From contig NZ_NEXS01000003.1 of the NCBI RefSeq assembly GCF_002810445.1, positions 434,001-498,000 of the forward strand: a stretch of DNA of 64,000 nt, read 5' to 3'. Below, piece after piece: positions 1-8,591 of the stretch. The notes beneath the pieces are model-generated. The model searched no databases. It was given only the letters and a program-made list of their open reading frames with translations, and was not told where the DNA came from. The translations under genes and the position numbers were made by a program. The stretch comes from Advenella sp. S44 (lineage in GTDB: Bacteria; Pseudomonadota; Gammaproteobacteria; Burkholderiales; Burkholderiaceae_B). Positions within the stretch are counted from its first letter, which is position 1, and each line of letters opens with the position of its first letter.

Positions 1-526
1 TGGCAAAGCGTATTTCACCGTCCAGCGAGCAGGGCAGGGCATGCTGAGCCTGCTGTAGGGCTGTCAGACAGGGGACAAGTTGAGGCGCACAGGCAATATC
101 GCAGACAAGATCAATGTCAGACCGGTTGTGCCGATATGTCGTGCCGCTTAGTATTTCCCATGCCAGCGATCCATACACGCTGACTGCAATATCGTATTGT
201 TCGCATTGCCGCAGCAAAACAGCCAGCGGCGCGCCGACGGCGCTAGAGCACGTATCTATGCAATATGCGAGCGTCAGCGGGGGCGTGATTTTGCGGACTG
301 CATCGCGACAGACCGATATACTTATTCTTTTGGGCTCTGATTCCGGTGGCAATGTGAGCCCCAACAGGATCTGCGCGGCGTCCGTCGCTGATTGCCGGGC
401 CACCACCAGTGGCCGCTGAGCCTGCAGCCAGCGCTGCAGGGCTTCGTCAGCGGCAGGGTACTGCATCGGGCTCAGCAGCCGGTAATTTGCGGTCGGGTAA
501 AGATAGGCAAGATCATGGCGGCGCAT
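1..526 (-). CDS. mdcG: Malonate decarboxylase holo-ACP synthase (phosphoribosyl-dephospho-CoA transferase), partial
   Basis: Partial: the 3' end lies beyond the left edge and about 175 codons are visible. The reading starts MRRHDLAYLYPTANYRLL and contains VYGSLAWE followed about 13 residues later by SDIDLV, the nucleotidyltransferase-type Gly-Ser plus Asp-x-Asp metal motif of MdcG/CitX-like proteins. MdcG loads the 2'-(5''-triphosphoribosyl)-3'-dephospho-CoA prosthetic group onto the carrier protein MdcC. The start at 526 lies 10 bp after the mdcE stop, so it is co-transcribed as the last visible gene of the operon. mdcB and mdcH, needed to make the cofactor precursor and to prime with malonyl groups, are expected just beyond the edge but cannot be seen. 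Confidence 0.85.
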   Translation of the reverse strand, partial: MRRHDLAYLYPTANYRLLSPMQYPAADEALQRWLQAQRPLVVARQSATDAAQILLGLTLPPESEPKRISISVCRDAVRKITPPLTLAYCIDTCSSAVGAPLAVLLRQCEQYDIAVSVYGSLAWEILSGTTYRHNRSDIDLVCDIACAPQLVPCLTALQQAQHALPCSLDGEIRFA

Positions 527-536
527 GGTTTATTTC

Positions 537-1247
537 CTAGGCGGCCAGAATCTGGTCGACAATTCTGGCCGCCTGTACCCGTCCGGTCCTGTCCTGGCCT
601 GTCTGCATGCGCAGGTCTGGACCGGCTTCGCCTTTTAATAATCTGGCAAGCGCAGCCTCAAGTAAGGTAGCCGAGGGCGTCTCCCATATATCCTCGATTG
701 CACCCATGCGCTGGTAATTTTCGGCACCTGGTGCGAAGGTAGGGGAGCTGACTGACAGTTCCAGCAGTTTTGCATGATCTATTTTGGTTACACGCGCCAT
801 GGCCTTCAAATCCATGACCCGAACTTGCGAACTGGCCAGCGCGTAGGCGCGATCGGCCATGAGTCCGAAAGACAAATAGCCGCCGCTGACCGCCTCTCCG
901 GTGACCAGACTCAGGCTGAGATGGCCATGTCGGCGGGCCAGGTCGACGCAGGCTGCCAGATGCGCCAGGCTCCCATTAAGGCAAAGAAGCTCTTGGGCAC
1001 GCGATAGCGCCTGACCCTGGGTGTCGACGAGAAGTATCAGCGGCCGGCGAGGATGCGCATCAATCGTAGTCAATATCTGCTGTGCCAGAAAAAGTGCAAT
1101 CTCATGGTCGATGGCAGCAGCATCCGTTGTTCCCAACACGGCTACCTTGCCGGCGTTGGTGCTTGCTGTTCCCGCCAGTTGATGCCCGTGGATTCGAACG
1201 TGATGTCCGGCTGGAAACAATGTATCCAGAATGGTTGTCAGGTTCAT
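537..1247 (-). CDS. mdcE: Malonate decarboxylase gamma subunit
   Basis: 236 aa. With MdcD it forms the malonyl-S-ACP decarboxylase, releasing CO2 from malonyl-MdcC and regenerating acetyl-MdcC. The sequence has the crotonase/carboxyltransferase-like fold typical of the subunit, including a glycine-rich SGGYLSFGLMADRAYAL segment around residues 120-137 that resembles an oxyanion-hole region. The start codon overlaps the mdcD stop (ATGA, 1244-1247), indicating translational coupling. Length and position between mdcD and mdcG match the family. Cytoplasmic. Confidence 0.9.
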   Translation of the reverse strand: MNLTTILDTLFPAGHHVRIHGHQLAGTASTNAGKVAVLGTTDAAAIDHEIALFLAQQILTTIDAHPRRPLILLVDTQGQALSRAQELLCLNGSLAHLAACVDLARRHGHLSLSLVTGEAVSGGYLSFGLMADRAYALASSQVRVMDLKAMARVTKIDHAKLLELSVSSPTFAPGAENYQRMGAIEDIWETPSATLLEAALARLLKGEAGPDLRMQTGQDRTGRVQAARIVDQILAA

Positions 1248-2158
1248 GTGTAAAGTTCCTCATGCAGTCGGGTCAGGCCCGTGCAGTTCATCATGGGAAT
1301 GTCGGCAGGATCCTGGATGCCCAGGGCCTGCCAGACTTCCAGCCCATCGCGCATGCCTTTGAAATTGTCCGTTCGTGCCAGCAGGCGCGATTGGTTTTGT
1401 TTCTGCGCCGCCAGATCAGGTGGCGCAAATTGATTATCTGCAAGCAACTGCCTGGTGGCAGCCCGGAATGCAACCGGGTCGTCTTCTACCAGAGCGGCGC
1501 AGTCGTTCATCAGATAACGGTGTTTGCCGCCAGTCACACGCCATACCAAGGCCCGATCACGGGAATCGAACTCCTCAACGCCCGCCACGGTTTCGATGAC
1601 CTCAGGCCCCGACAACGCAAGGCGACCTTCTTCGGACATGACAATTGCAGAACACAGGCAGGTCACAATACCCATGCCGCCGAACGCGCCGCAGCTGCCT
1701 CCCACCAGCGCTATTACCGGTACGCCAGCGGAACGCGTATCCAGTATGGCGCGCATGATTTCGGAAATGGCGATCAATCCGGCATTCGCTTCATGTAACC
1801 GGACGCCACCCGAGTCGATGAGAAACAGGACTGCAGCCGGTTTGTCGCGCCTGGCGCGGCGTAACAGGCCGACAATCTTGGCTCCATGGATCTCACCAAC
1901 TGATCCGCCCATGAACTGGCCTTCCTGAGAAATAATGAATACCGGTTTTTCATCCAGGGCGCCTTCGCCAATGACTACCCCGTCATCGAAGGCGCCGGGA
2001 GTATCCAGTGCCGCCAGATGCGTGCTTGGCGAGCTCTCTGTCGGGGGTATCAGTTCGCGGAAACTGCCTTCATCCAAAATCCAGGAAAGTCGTTGTCGGG
2101 CAGTGGCTTCGAAGTAACTATGGCGTAACGATAGCGCTGATCCATTTTCCGTGGTCAT
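1244..2158 (-). CDS. mdcD: Malonate decarboxylase beta subunit
   Basis: 304 aa, acyl-CoA-carboxyltransferase-like subunit of malonyl-S-ACP decarboxylase. The segment GGSCGAFGGMGIVTCLCSAI followed by MSEEGRLALSGPEVIE is characteristic of the MdcD/AccD-like fold that binds the thioester. A strong AGGAGG lies eight bases before the ATG. The start overlaps the mdcC stop by ATGA, and the 3' end overlaps mdcE by four bases, so mdcC, mdcD and mdcE are translationally coupled. Acts in the cytoplasm as part of the biotin-independent malonate decarboxylase. Confidence 0.92.
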   Translation of the reverse strand: MTTENGSALSLRHSYFEATARQRLSWILDEGSFRELIPPTESSPSTHLAALDTPGAFDDGVVIGEGALDEKPVFIISQEGQFMGGSVGEIHGAKIVGLLRRARRDKPAAVLFLIDSGGVRLHEANAGLIAISEIMRAILDTRSAGVPVIALVGGSCGAFGGMGIVTCLCSAIVMSEEGRLALSGPEVIETVAGVEEFDSRDRALVWRVTGGKHRYLMNDCAALVEDDPVAFRAATRQLLADNQFAPPDLAAQKQNQSRLLARTDNFKGMRDGLEVWQALGIQDPADIPMMNCTGLTRLHEELYT

Positions 2159-2469
2159 TGCAAACCTCCTGCATATTGATTGATAGCCTGCGCGAGCCTG
2201 AGCGTGACCACCGCAGGTGTTGCGCCCATATCGTTAATGGCAATGTGCGTGCCGCCCGCGGGATGATGTGATATAAATTCTGCCAGAACGGCCTGCCAGA
2301 TTTCCCCGAATCCGCGGGCAGATGTTGCTACCTCAATTGTGCAGGACCCCGCAGTATCAGCAGGTCGGACCAGGACTTCCAGGTTGCCCGAGCCAACGAC
2401 GCCACAGAGCACTGCGCCGTTAGCGGGTTCGATAGTGGGTGTTGAAAAGTGATATTGGAGTTTTTCCAT
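2155..2469 (-). CDS. mdcC: Malonate decarboxylase acyl carrier protein (delta subunit)
   Basis: 104 aa from the chosen start MEKLQYHFSTPT. The VVGSGNLEVLV segment holds Ser27, the serine equivalent to the one that carries the phosphoribosyl-dephospho-CoA group in the family. A longer in-frame reading beginning at 2523 would overlap the 3' end of mdcA by about 50 bases. The start at 2469 gives a 5-bp gap and the usual family length of about 100 aa, so it is preferred. The protein shuttles acetyl and malonyl groups between MdcA and MdcDE. Confidence 0.9.
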   Translation of the reverse strand: MEKLQYHFSTPTIEPANGAVLCGVVGSGNLEVLVRPADTAGSCTIEVATSARGFGEIWQAVLAEFISHHPAGGTHIAINDMGATPAVVTLRLAQAINQYAGGLQ

Positions 2470-2474
2470 GCAGA

Positions 2475-4130
2475 TCACCAATTTCTGAATCGGGAAGGGG
2501 GGGCATAAAGATCGCCGGACCATCTGACGAGATCTTTAACGGAGCGGGCCGCCAACAGATCGCGTGTTGCCATGCGAGGATCAATGCCCAAATCTTCGGG
2601 TCGGCGCACCACGCCACGATCGCGCAAATTTTCGACCATACGCCGGTCGCGTGCCATGCCTACAGGTGTAAAGCCGGCGACGCCGCGAATGGCCTGCGCG
2701 CGTTCCTCGGTGCTGCGACATAAAAGCAGATTGGCAATGCCTTCTTCGGTCACAATATGCGTGACATCGTCGCCGTAAATCATGATGGGAGGCAACTGGG
2801 CGTCCATGGTCGCTTTCAATTGCCAGGCATCCAGCTCCTCTACAAATACCGGGGTCATATGTTCGCGAAACGTTTCTACCGTTTGTACAACCAGCTTGCG
2901 CCCGCGTATCGCATCGGGTCCGGCTGCTTCTCTGCCCGCCTTGAGCCAGGCGGCAGAGGCATGTCGCCTGCCATGCGGGTCTGAGCCCATATTAGGTGCG
3001 CCGCCGAAGCCCGTAATGCGTCCGGTAGTCGCGGTTGAACTATTGCCGGCCAGATCGATTTGCAGTGTTGAGCCGATGAACATATCGCAGGCATACAGGC
3101 CGGCCGTCTGGCTGAGAGCGCGATTCGAACGCATACTGCCGTCGCGGCCTGTGAAAAATACGTCAGGGCGGGCCGCAATGTAGTTTTCCATGCCGACTTC
3201 CGAGCCAAAGCTGTGGATGGATTCCACACAACCGGATTCAATGGCCGGAATCAGGGTGGGGTGGGGATTGAGGGCCCAGTGGGTGCAGATTTTTCCTTTC
3301 AGACCAAGTGCGGTTGCATAAGTAGGTAGCAGTAGCTCAATCGCTGCGGTGTCAAAGCCGATCCCATGATTGAGCCGTTGTACGGCATATTCGGCGTAAA
3401 TGCCTTTGATGGCCATCATGGCCATCAGGATCTGCACTTCTGTAATCTGAGCCGGGTCACGGGTGAACAAGGGTTCAATATAGTTGGGACGCGGTGCGAC
3501 TACGGTAAAGTCGACCCAGTCCGCCGGAATATCGACCCGTGGCAGTGTATCTACCCGTTCGTTAACCTGAGCGATCACGATCCCGCTGCGAAACGCCGTG
3601 GCCTCTACAATGACGGGTGTATCTTCGGTATTAGGGCCGGTGTACAGATTGCCGGCAGCATCCGCCGCCTGCGCTGCAACCAGGCAGACATTGGGAGTCA
3701 GATCGGTGAAGTAGCGGCCGAAGAGTTCCAGATAAGTATGGATGGCGCCGATCTCAATCTGTTTATCCTGTACCAGTCGAGCCAGACGAGCTCCTTGCGG
3801 ACCTGAAAAAGAAAAATCCAGTCGGCTGGCAATGCCGTTTTCGAAAAGATCCAAATGACTGGGCAGGGCGAGCACAGACTGAACCATGTGCAGGTGATGC
3901 AATTTTTGCGGATCGCAAGCGGCCAGCGAGTCGGCGAGAAAGTCGGCCTGTTTCTGGTTATTGCCTTCCAGGCACACGCGGTCGCCGGGCTCAATAACCG
4001 TCTGCAGCAACTGGGTAATCTGCTCTTGCGTGATTTTAGGGGCCAGGCCCAGATTGGCGGCGCGTTCCAGACGTCGCTGTCGTCCGCGTTTTCGTGTATC
4101 CCAGACGTTGGGGGAACCAGTGTGATTCAT
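2475..4130 (-). CDS. mdcA: Malonate decarboxylase alpha subunit (acetyl-S-ACP:malonate ACP transferase)
   Basis: 551 aa, full family length. MdcA exchanges acetate for malonate on the MdcC thioester, giving malonyl-MdcC. It is a two-domain CoA-transferase-like protein; the glycine-rich GFGGAPNMGSDPHGRRH segment near residue 375-391 and the N-terminal WDTRKRGRQRRLERA are typical of MdcA. AGGA sits 7 bases before the start at 4130, which lies 21 bp after the madM stop. The gene order L-M-A-C-D-E-G matches the Acinetobacter-type cluster. Cytoplasmic. Confidence 0.93.
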   Translation of the reverse strand: MNHTGSPNVWDTRKRGRQRRLERAANLGLAPKITQEQITQLLQTVIEPGDRVCLEGNNQKQADFLADSLAACDPQKLHHLHMVQSVLALPSHLDLFENGIASRLDFSFSGPQGARLARLVQDKQIEIGAIHTYLELFGRYFTDLTPNVCLVAAQAADAAGNLYTGPNTEDTPVIVEATAFRSGIVIAQVNERVDTLPRVDIPADWVDFTVVAPRPNYIEPLFTRDPAQITEVQILMAMMAIKGIYAEYAVQRLNHGIGFDTAAIELLLPTYATALGLKGKICTHWALNPHPTLIPAIESGCVESIHSFGSEVGMENYIAARPDVFFTGRDGSMRSNRALSQTAGLYACDMFIGSTLQIDLAGNSSTATTGRITGFGGAPNMGSDPHGRRHASAAWLKAGREAAGPDAIRGRKLVVQTVETFREHMTPVFVEELDAWQLKATMDAQLPPIMIYGDDVTHIVTEEGIANLLLCRSTEERAQAIRGVAGFTPVGMARDRRMVENLRDRGVVRRPEDLGIDPRMATRDLLAARSVKDLVRWSGDLYAPPSRFRNW

Positions 4131-4151
4131 AGGATATTCCTGTTGCTTAAA

Positions 4152-4919
4152 TTAACCGAATAACGCTCTTGTCGCGAGAAACAGAACAGAGGGCCCCATC
4201 AGGCAGCCCAGACCGGTATAAAACGTTGCCGTCAGCGCGCCATAAGGCACCAGACGCGGGTCTGTGGCCGCCAGACCTGCCGCAACGCCGCTTGTTGTTC
4301 CAGCCATGCCGCCAAAGACCATCGCCGAACGCGGATTATCCAGACGCATGAACCGAGCCGTGGCAGGGGTAAAGACCATAACAAGGATTGCCTTGATCAG
4401 GCCCACGCCGATGGACAGAGCGATGACGTCTGAACTGGCACCGATTGCCGCGCCGGTAACCGGACCTACAATGTAAGTCATGGCACCGGCACCAATTGTT
4501 GCCATGGATACGGGGTCGCGGTACCCGAATGCATAGGCAACACTGGCTCCCACAACGAACGGGAGTACGATACCCAGCATCAGTGAGACCATACCGATGA
4601 GTCCGGCCTTTTTCACTTCCTCTACCTGTACGTCAAATGCCGTCGCAACGATGGCAAAATCACGCAACATGGCGCCGCCCATCAGCCCTATCCCGGCAAA
4701 GAGCTTGATGTCAGCCAGCCCTTTGGTGCCACCCGTTTCCATTCCGCCCCAGTAGGCAAGAATTAAACCGATCACAATTGCAATGGCCGAACCATGTACG
4801 CGCCCGTTGGTCAGTCGTCGTGACAGATGGCCTGATATCCATATGATCAGACCGACGAAAGCGAAGGCGGCGATCAGATTGTTCTGCATAATGGCTTGTT
4901 TCAACATATCCATAGTCAT
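4152..4919 (-). CDS. madM: Malonate transporter subunit MadM
   Basis: 255 aa, highly hydrophobic with about seven to eight membrane segments and small-residue-rich motifs such as GAGAMTYIVGPVTGAAIGASSD. MadM with MadL forms the sodium-coupled malonate carrier described in Malonomonas. The gene starts 8 bp after madL and precedes mdcA, as expected for an uptake pair feeding the decarboxylase. Two ATGs (4919 and 4913) follow a GGGAG; the second has the better spacing, so the true start may be two codons later. Inner membrane. Confidence 0.9.
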   Translation of the reverse strand: MTMDMLKQAIMQNNLIAAFAFVGLIIWISGHLSRRLTNGRVHGSAIAIVIGLILAYWGGMETGGTKGLADIKLFAGIGLMGGAMLRDFAIVATAFDVQVEEVKKAGLIGMVSLMLGIVLPFVVGASVAYAFGYRDPVSMATIGAGAMTYIVGPVTGAAIGASSDVIALSIGVGLIKAILVMVFTPATARFMRLDNPRSAMVFGGMAGTTSGVAAGLAATDPRLVPYGALTATFYTGLGCLMGPSVLFLATRALFG

Positions 4920-4927
4920 GTCTCCCT

Positions 4928-5329
4928 TCAGGCCCGCTCTGCAGCGAGGCTGGCTTGCCAGGTAGCGCCGGCATCTTCAGGACCGCGGCGGTTGATCGCC
5001 GCGATAACGCATACAGTAAGCACCACCGTCAAGATGGCGCCCAGTATGGCGACCGGGCCGCCCTTGAGTGCGGCTACAACATTTTGTTGTGAAGCCATTG
5101 CAATGACGATCGGAATATACATGGCCGACCAGAATCCCACGCCAGCCAGTGTGGTGGCAGGCATGAGTCCTTTGTTGTGAAGATAGGTGCGGGCTGCGAT
5201 CAACAGCATCATAGAGATGCCGACACCACCTACGTTGGCTTTGACCCCAATCAGCATGCCCAGCAGGTCGCCGACGTAGATTCCCAGTAAATGACATGCA
5301 GCCAGTATGGCTGTACCGTAAATAATCAT
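4928..5329 (-). CDS. madL: Malonate transporter subunit MadL
   Basis: 133 aa with four predicted membrane helices (MIIYGTAILAACHLLGIYVG at the N terminus). Together with MadM it imports malonate. An in-frame upstream extension to 5476 exists but is compositionally unlike the family and lies in the promoter region. The ATG at 5329 is preceded by GGAGACAAAACC and gives the usual MadL length, so it is chosen. First gene of the minus-strand malonate operon, divergent from the LysR gene at 5617. Confidence 0.88.
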   Translation of the reverse strand: MIIYGTAILAACHLLGIYVGDLLGMLIGVKANVGGVGISMMLLIAARTYLHNKGLMPATTLAGVGFWSAMYIPIVIAMASQQNVVAALKGGPVAILGAILTVVLTVCVIAAINRRGPEDAGATWQASLAAERA

Positions 5330-5491
5330 GGTTTTGTCTCCGGATGTTTTTTTATGACGCATCGTTAAGCGTTGTTGTAACCAAAAAGAAATCCGGTCTG
5401 CATAGACAACATTGCGAACAATGCTAAGATCCCTTTTCGTAAGACAGACAATAGACAGGGACGGCGGGCGTTTCAATCAACCTGTACGTTA

Positions 5492-5585
5492 ATCGTTTAG
5501 CCTGAGGTTAAATATTTTGCGGTCCCGCAGTGCGTTTCTATAGTCAACGGGCGTGCTGTTTAACATGACCTATCGTTTACCCTAG
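5492..5585. promoter_or_regulatory. Malonate operon/LysR divergent control region with repeated operator-like sites
   Basis: Two copies of a 14-bp sequence, ATCGTTTAGCCTGA (5492-5505) and ATCGTTTACCCTAG (5572-5585), lie 80 bp apart between madL and the LysR gene. The first is embedded in TTTAGCCTGAGGTTAAA (5496-5512), an inverted repeat containing a T-N11-A LysR box. The arrangement suits a LysR protein controlling its own gene and the malonate operon. Binding is inferred. Confidence 0.5.
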
Positions 5586-5616
5586 TCATCATGAAAGATC
5601 CTGTGAGTTAAAGCCT

Positions 5617-6564
5617 ATGGCCATTGACGAATCCATTACCCTGAAAAAATTGGAAGTTTTTCTGGCTTTCATGGATCGCAATAGCCTTGCGCGGGTCGCT
5701 GAGGATCTGGGCCAGAGTGTTGTGAGCGTACACCGTGCGTTGCATTCTCTTGAGCAGGCCATCGGCTGCCCGTTGTTCAAGCTGGAAGGAAGGAATCTGG
5801 TTCCGCAGGATACGGCGCGACGACTCGCCGAATCTGCCCGCAGGGTCGTGGCCGAATGTGAAGAAGGCATTCACGCGGTGCGAGACATGGCGGGAATCAA
5901 TGCGTCCCGGCTCAGGCTGGGCGCCATTTATTCCCTGACGCTGCATTGCATTCCGCACTTGATTGTCGGAACCAAGTTGCGCAAGGACGGGCTCAATATA
6001 GAACTGACACTCGGTTCGAATGACGAACTGCTGCAAAAACTGCAAGCGGGCAGGCTCGATGCCATTGTCATTGGGGTACATGATGGTGTCGACAGCAAGC
6101 GCATGATTACGGTGCCATTATTTTCTGACGAAATGTTTTTGGCTGTGCCATTGGATTCGCCCTATGCGAGCCGCACCGAGGTCGATTTGCGCGAGCTGGC
6201 TAGCGAGAATTTTGTGACACTGGCCGACGGGTTCATAACATCATTCAGTTTTAACCAGATGATGGAGAACGCGGGTATCTCACCTGTGATAGGGATGCAT
6301 GTGGGCGATATTTTTTCGCTGATCAATTTGGTTAGCAACGGCATGGGAATCAGTTTGCTGCCCGGCCGAATCGCCTCCTTTACGCCGCGTATCAAATTAA
6401 TTCCATTAAGTCCTGGTCATACCTATTCCCAATACATCGCATTGCTGTTTCTGGATAGCCGGGGACAGGACCGCAATTTGCTGGCTCTGGCAGCAGAGGG
6501 GCGCACCTACAGTCGCCGCCTGTTGCACGATGGAGATTTCCCATTGTTGGGCGAGGAGGAATGA
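5617..6564 (+). CDS. LysR-family regulator of malonate utilisation
   Basis: 315 aa. N-terminal winged helix-turn-helix (LKKLEVFLAFMDRNSLARVAEDLGQSVVSVHRALHSLEQ read across residues 10-47) and a C-terminal substrate-binding effector domain. It is divergent from madLM-mdcACDEG, so it is most likely the malonate-responsive activator (MdcR/MalR type), acting on the shared 5330-5616 promoter region. The Shine-Dalgarno before ATG 5617 is weak. The family assignment is clear; the effector is inferred from the neighbours. Confidence 0.82.
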   Translation: MAIDESITLKKLEVFLAFMDRNSLARVAEDLGQSVVSVHRALHSLEQAIGCPLFKLEGRNLVPQDTARRLAESARRVVAECEEGIHAVRDMAGINASRLRLGAIYSLTLHCIPHLIVGTKLRKDGLNIELTLGSNDELLQKLQAGRLDAIVIGVHDGVDSKRMITVPLFSDEMFLAVPLDSPYASRTEVDLRELASENFVTLADGFITSFSFNQMMENAGISPVIGMHVGDIFSLINLVSNGMGISLLPGRIASFTPRIKLIPLSPGHTYSQYIALLFLDSRGQDRNLLALAAEGRTYSRRLLHDGDFPLLGEEE

Positions 6565-7114
6565 ATGGGCGGGCAGTCTATATGGCCACCCGTTGTGCAT
6601 ACACCACAAATCCCTGTAGATGTCCGTAATCACGGGGCTTTCAGGGCCGCCCTCGGCGAGAGTGGAGTACCCTTTATTCGAACAAATGTCGCAAATATGT
6701 CACAAATGTAATAGAAAACGGCTAGCGTATTCACTATGAGTGAAAACCCTTATGGCCTAAGCGTGCAAAATAATTGCCTGGGCAAGAATCATGCCAGTTT
6801 TATGTATCTTCCAACGAAACGTCTCTAAGCCAGTGCTAGTGAGAAATGAAACGGTAACCTGCTGATTACAAATGTAATTACGTATAAAAATACGACTAAT
6901 TCAATTGTAATTTGATTATTACCATGGCCAATATAGTCTCGGTAATTTGGCAGCCAACATCATCGCTGCTATGTGTGCAAACTGCCGTATCGGCGATTTT
7001 TCACGGCGGGTGGTTCCTTTACATAAATGTATCAGAACTTTATATTGCTTGAGATCTGAATAGTTTCTGAACCGTTCGGGTAAGAAGATGACCATCCTTG
7101 AGGAGATTAGATAC
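6565..7114. promoter_or_regulatory. 550-bp porin upstream region with repeated ACAAATGT(AAT) sites
   Basis: No convincing gene. AT-rich toward the porin. ACAAATGT occurs at 6682-6689, 6702-6709 and 6868-6875; the last two extend to ACAAATGTAAT, and a variant ACATAAATGTAT lies at 7021-7032. The site at 6868 sits in the near-palindrome ATTACAAATGTAAT. The spacing suggests binding sites of a regulator of outer-membrane permeability, which cannot be named from sequence. GGAGATTAG precedes the porin start. Confidence 0.35.
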
Positions 7115-8302
7115 ATGAAAAAGACTTTGCTTGCTGCAGCATTGGCAGTCGGCTTCGCCGGTGTAGCCCACGCAGAAACTTCTGTAACCCTGTACGGTAT
7201 CGTCGATGCCGGTATTGGCTATCAACAAACTAAAGTGACCCAGGGCGATGCCTGGGCCAAAACACGTGACATTGGCATGATTAACGGTGTCAGGAACGGT
7301 AACCGCTGGGGTATGAAGGGTGCTGAAGACCTGGGCAACGGGACAAGCGCGATCTTCCAATTGGAAAGCGGCTTCGATATGGGCAACGGCAGATCTGCAC
7401 AGGGCAATCGCCTGTTCGGTCGTTACGCTTATGTCGGCCTGACCGGCAGCAACTGGGGTACGCTGACTTTGGGTCGTCAGACCCACGTGGGATCTGACAC
7501 AGTCTCGTCACTCAACCCGTTCGGCGTCAGCTATATGCAGGCCGGTGTACTCAATGGTGCATTCGGTGCTTCTACCTATGCGCGCATGGATAACTCCATC
7601 AAATATATGAGCCCTGATTTTGCCGGCTTCAAGGTAGGCGTCGGCTATTCTGGCGAGAATACGAAAACTACTGGCAACGATGGTTTCAGAGAGCGTGATA
7701 CTTCCAACTGGATCACGACCGGTATCTCTTACGATAATGGCCCAGTCTCTGTTGGCGCTTCTTATGATCGTTTCCGTACAGACGTGCGTCTATCCGGCGT
7801 TGAAGATCAGAAGGGCACTACACATATGTGGAACCTGTTTGGCGCCTACGATCTTGACGTTGTCAAACTGTTCCTGGGTTACGGTCAGGTCCGCGGCTCA
7901 ATGGCCAATGATGTCATCGTATCAAGCGGTGTAGGTAGCACCGGTCTGAACAGTGAATTTAACGATTTCACTAGATTGGTCAATCCGCAAGGTCCCAACT
8001 ATGCAGAAACAAACAGCTACCGTCAACAGGCCTGGATGGCTGGTTTGACAGCCCCAGTTGGCGACAGCGGCAAGGTTATGTTCTCGTATCAGGGAAGCGC
8101 AACCAAAAACAGCGATGACCAATTCGACGGCGCCAAAGGCCGACTGAATATTTTCAGCCTGGGTTACGAACAGAAATTGTCCAAACGTACGGCTGTTTAT
8201 GCAATCGCATCTTACGGCACGGGCAAACTGAAGTTTGACAACACCGAAAACGTTAAACTGAAATCAACGCTGGTTGGTGTCGGTCTGAATCATCATTTCT
8301 GA
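7115..8302 (+). CDS. Gram-negative trimeric porin (Omp32/beta-proteobacterial type)
   Basis: 395 aa with a 20-residue signal peptide (MKKTLLAAALAVGFAGVAHA) followed by SVTLYGIVDAGIGY, the classical first strand of 16-stranded porins of Bordetella, Burkholderia and Comamonas. It ends in a C-terminal Phe (GLNHHF), the signal for outer-membrane insertion. The loop 3 constriction region is probably around the RNRLFGRYAYVGL segment and downstream. The in-frame ATG at 7088 is rejected because the signal peptide and GGAGATTAG place the start at 7115. Diffusion channel for small, probably anionic solutes, which fits the organic-acid catabolism of the window. Confidence 0.93.
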   Translation: MKKTLLAAALAVGFAGVAHAETSVTLYGIVDAGIGYQQTKVTQGDAWAKTRDIGMINGVRNGNRWGMKGAEDLGNGTSAIFQLESGFDMGNGRSAQGNRLFGRYAYVGLTGSNWGTLTLGRQTHVGSDTVSSLNPFGVSYMQAGVLNGAFGASTYARMDNSIKYMSPDFAGFKVGVGYSGENTKTTGNDGFRERDTSNWITTGISYDNGPVSVGASYDRFRTDVRLSGVEDQKGTTHMWNLFGAYDLDVVKLFLGYGQVRGSMANDVIVSSGVGSTGLNSEFNDFTRLVNPQGPNYAETNSYRQQAWMAGLTAPVGDSGKVMFSYQGSATKNSDDQFDGAKGRLNIFSLGYEQKLSKRTAVYAIASYGTGKLKFDNTENVKLKSTLVGVGLNHHF

Positions 8303-8310
8303 TGACTTGA

Positions 8311-8347
8311 CGTATCGGCGATGCCATTTGCAAGCATTGCCGATACG
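8311..8347 (+). terminator. Hairpin after the porin gene
   Basis: CGTATCGGCGATG and CATTGCCGATACGG form an imperfect stem just 8 bp after the porin stop. There is no U-tract, so it is either a 3'-end stabilising hairpin or a weak terminator. Confidence 0.45.
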
Positions 8348-8355
8348 GCTTGATG

Positions 8356-8527
8356 CAGTAGAATAAAGGCTTGGAGCTCTGCAGCCAACCGTGGTGAGTG
8401 AATATGTTCCGAACATTCCGCTCATCCAAGACGTGCGGTTGCCTGGCAACGTATCTCGGATTCTCCAGGCCCTTGCTCCATCTCCGTAGTTTGAACCCCA
8501 GGGCGCCAGTCGTTTCTGGGGTTTTTT
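8356..8527 (+). ncRNA. Candidate structured RNA ending in a rho-independent terminator
   Basis: The stretch holds several hairpins: TTGG/CCAA near 8371-8388, an imperfect TGAG...CTCA stem at 8395-8424 built on TGTTC-C-GAACA, and GTTGC-CTG-GCAAC at 8438-8450, which competes with GCCTGG (8441)/CCAGGC (8465). It closes with a strong terminator. There is no plausible ORF. It could be a separate small RNA, a porin 3'-UTR-derived RNA, or a leader of the gene at 8906. I do not recognise an Rfam family; 6S RNA was considered but not supported. Confidence 0.3.
8493..8527 (+). terminator. Rho-independent terminator
   Basis: AACCCCAG (8494-8501) pairs with CTGGGGTT (8516-8523), followed by a run of six T (8522-8527). 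It ends the porin/candidate-RNA transcription unit. Confidence 0.75.
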
Positions 8528-8591
8528 CTGGTGAGTACAATCAATGCATTCGCTTGCAGCAATGAAATATATTATCGTCGCAATTGGCCAA

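Noticed and set aside
6736-6828. 30-codon ORF (starts MSENPYGLSVQNN) upstream of the porin
   Set aside because: No Shine-Dalgarno and no recognisable family; only a faint resemblance to the N terminus of acyl-CoA synthetases, too weak to call a gene remnant.
8356-8527. Identification as 6S RNA
   Set aside because: Size and terminator fit, but I could not find the closing stem and central bubble sequence typical of 6S RNA.
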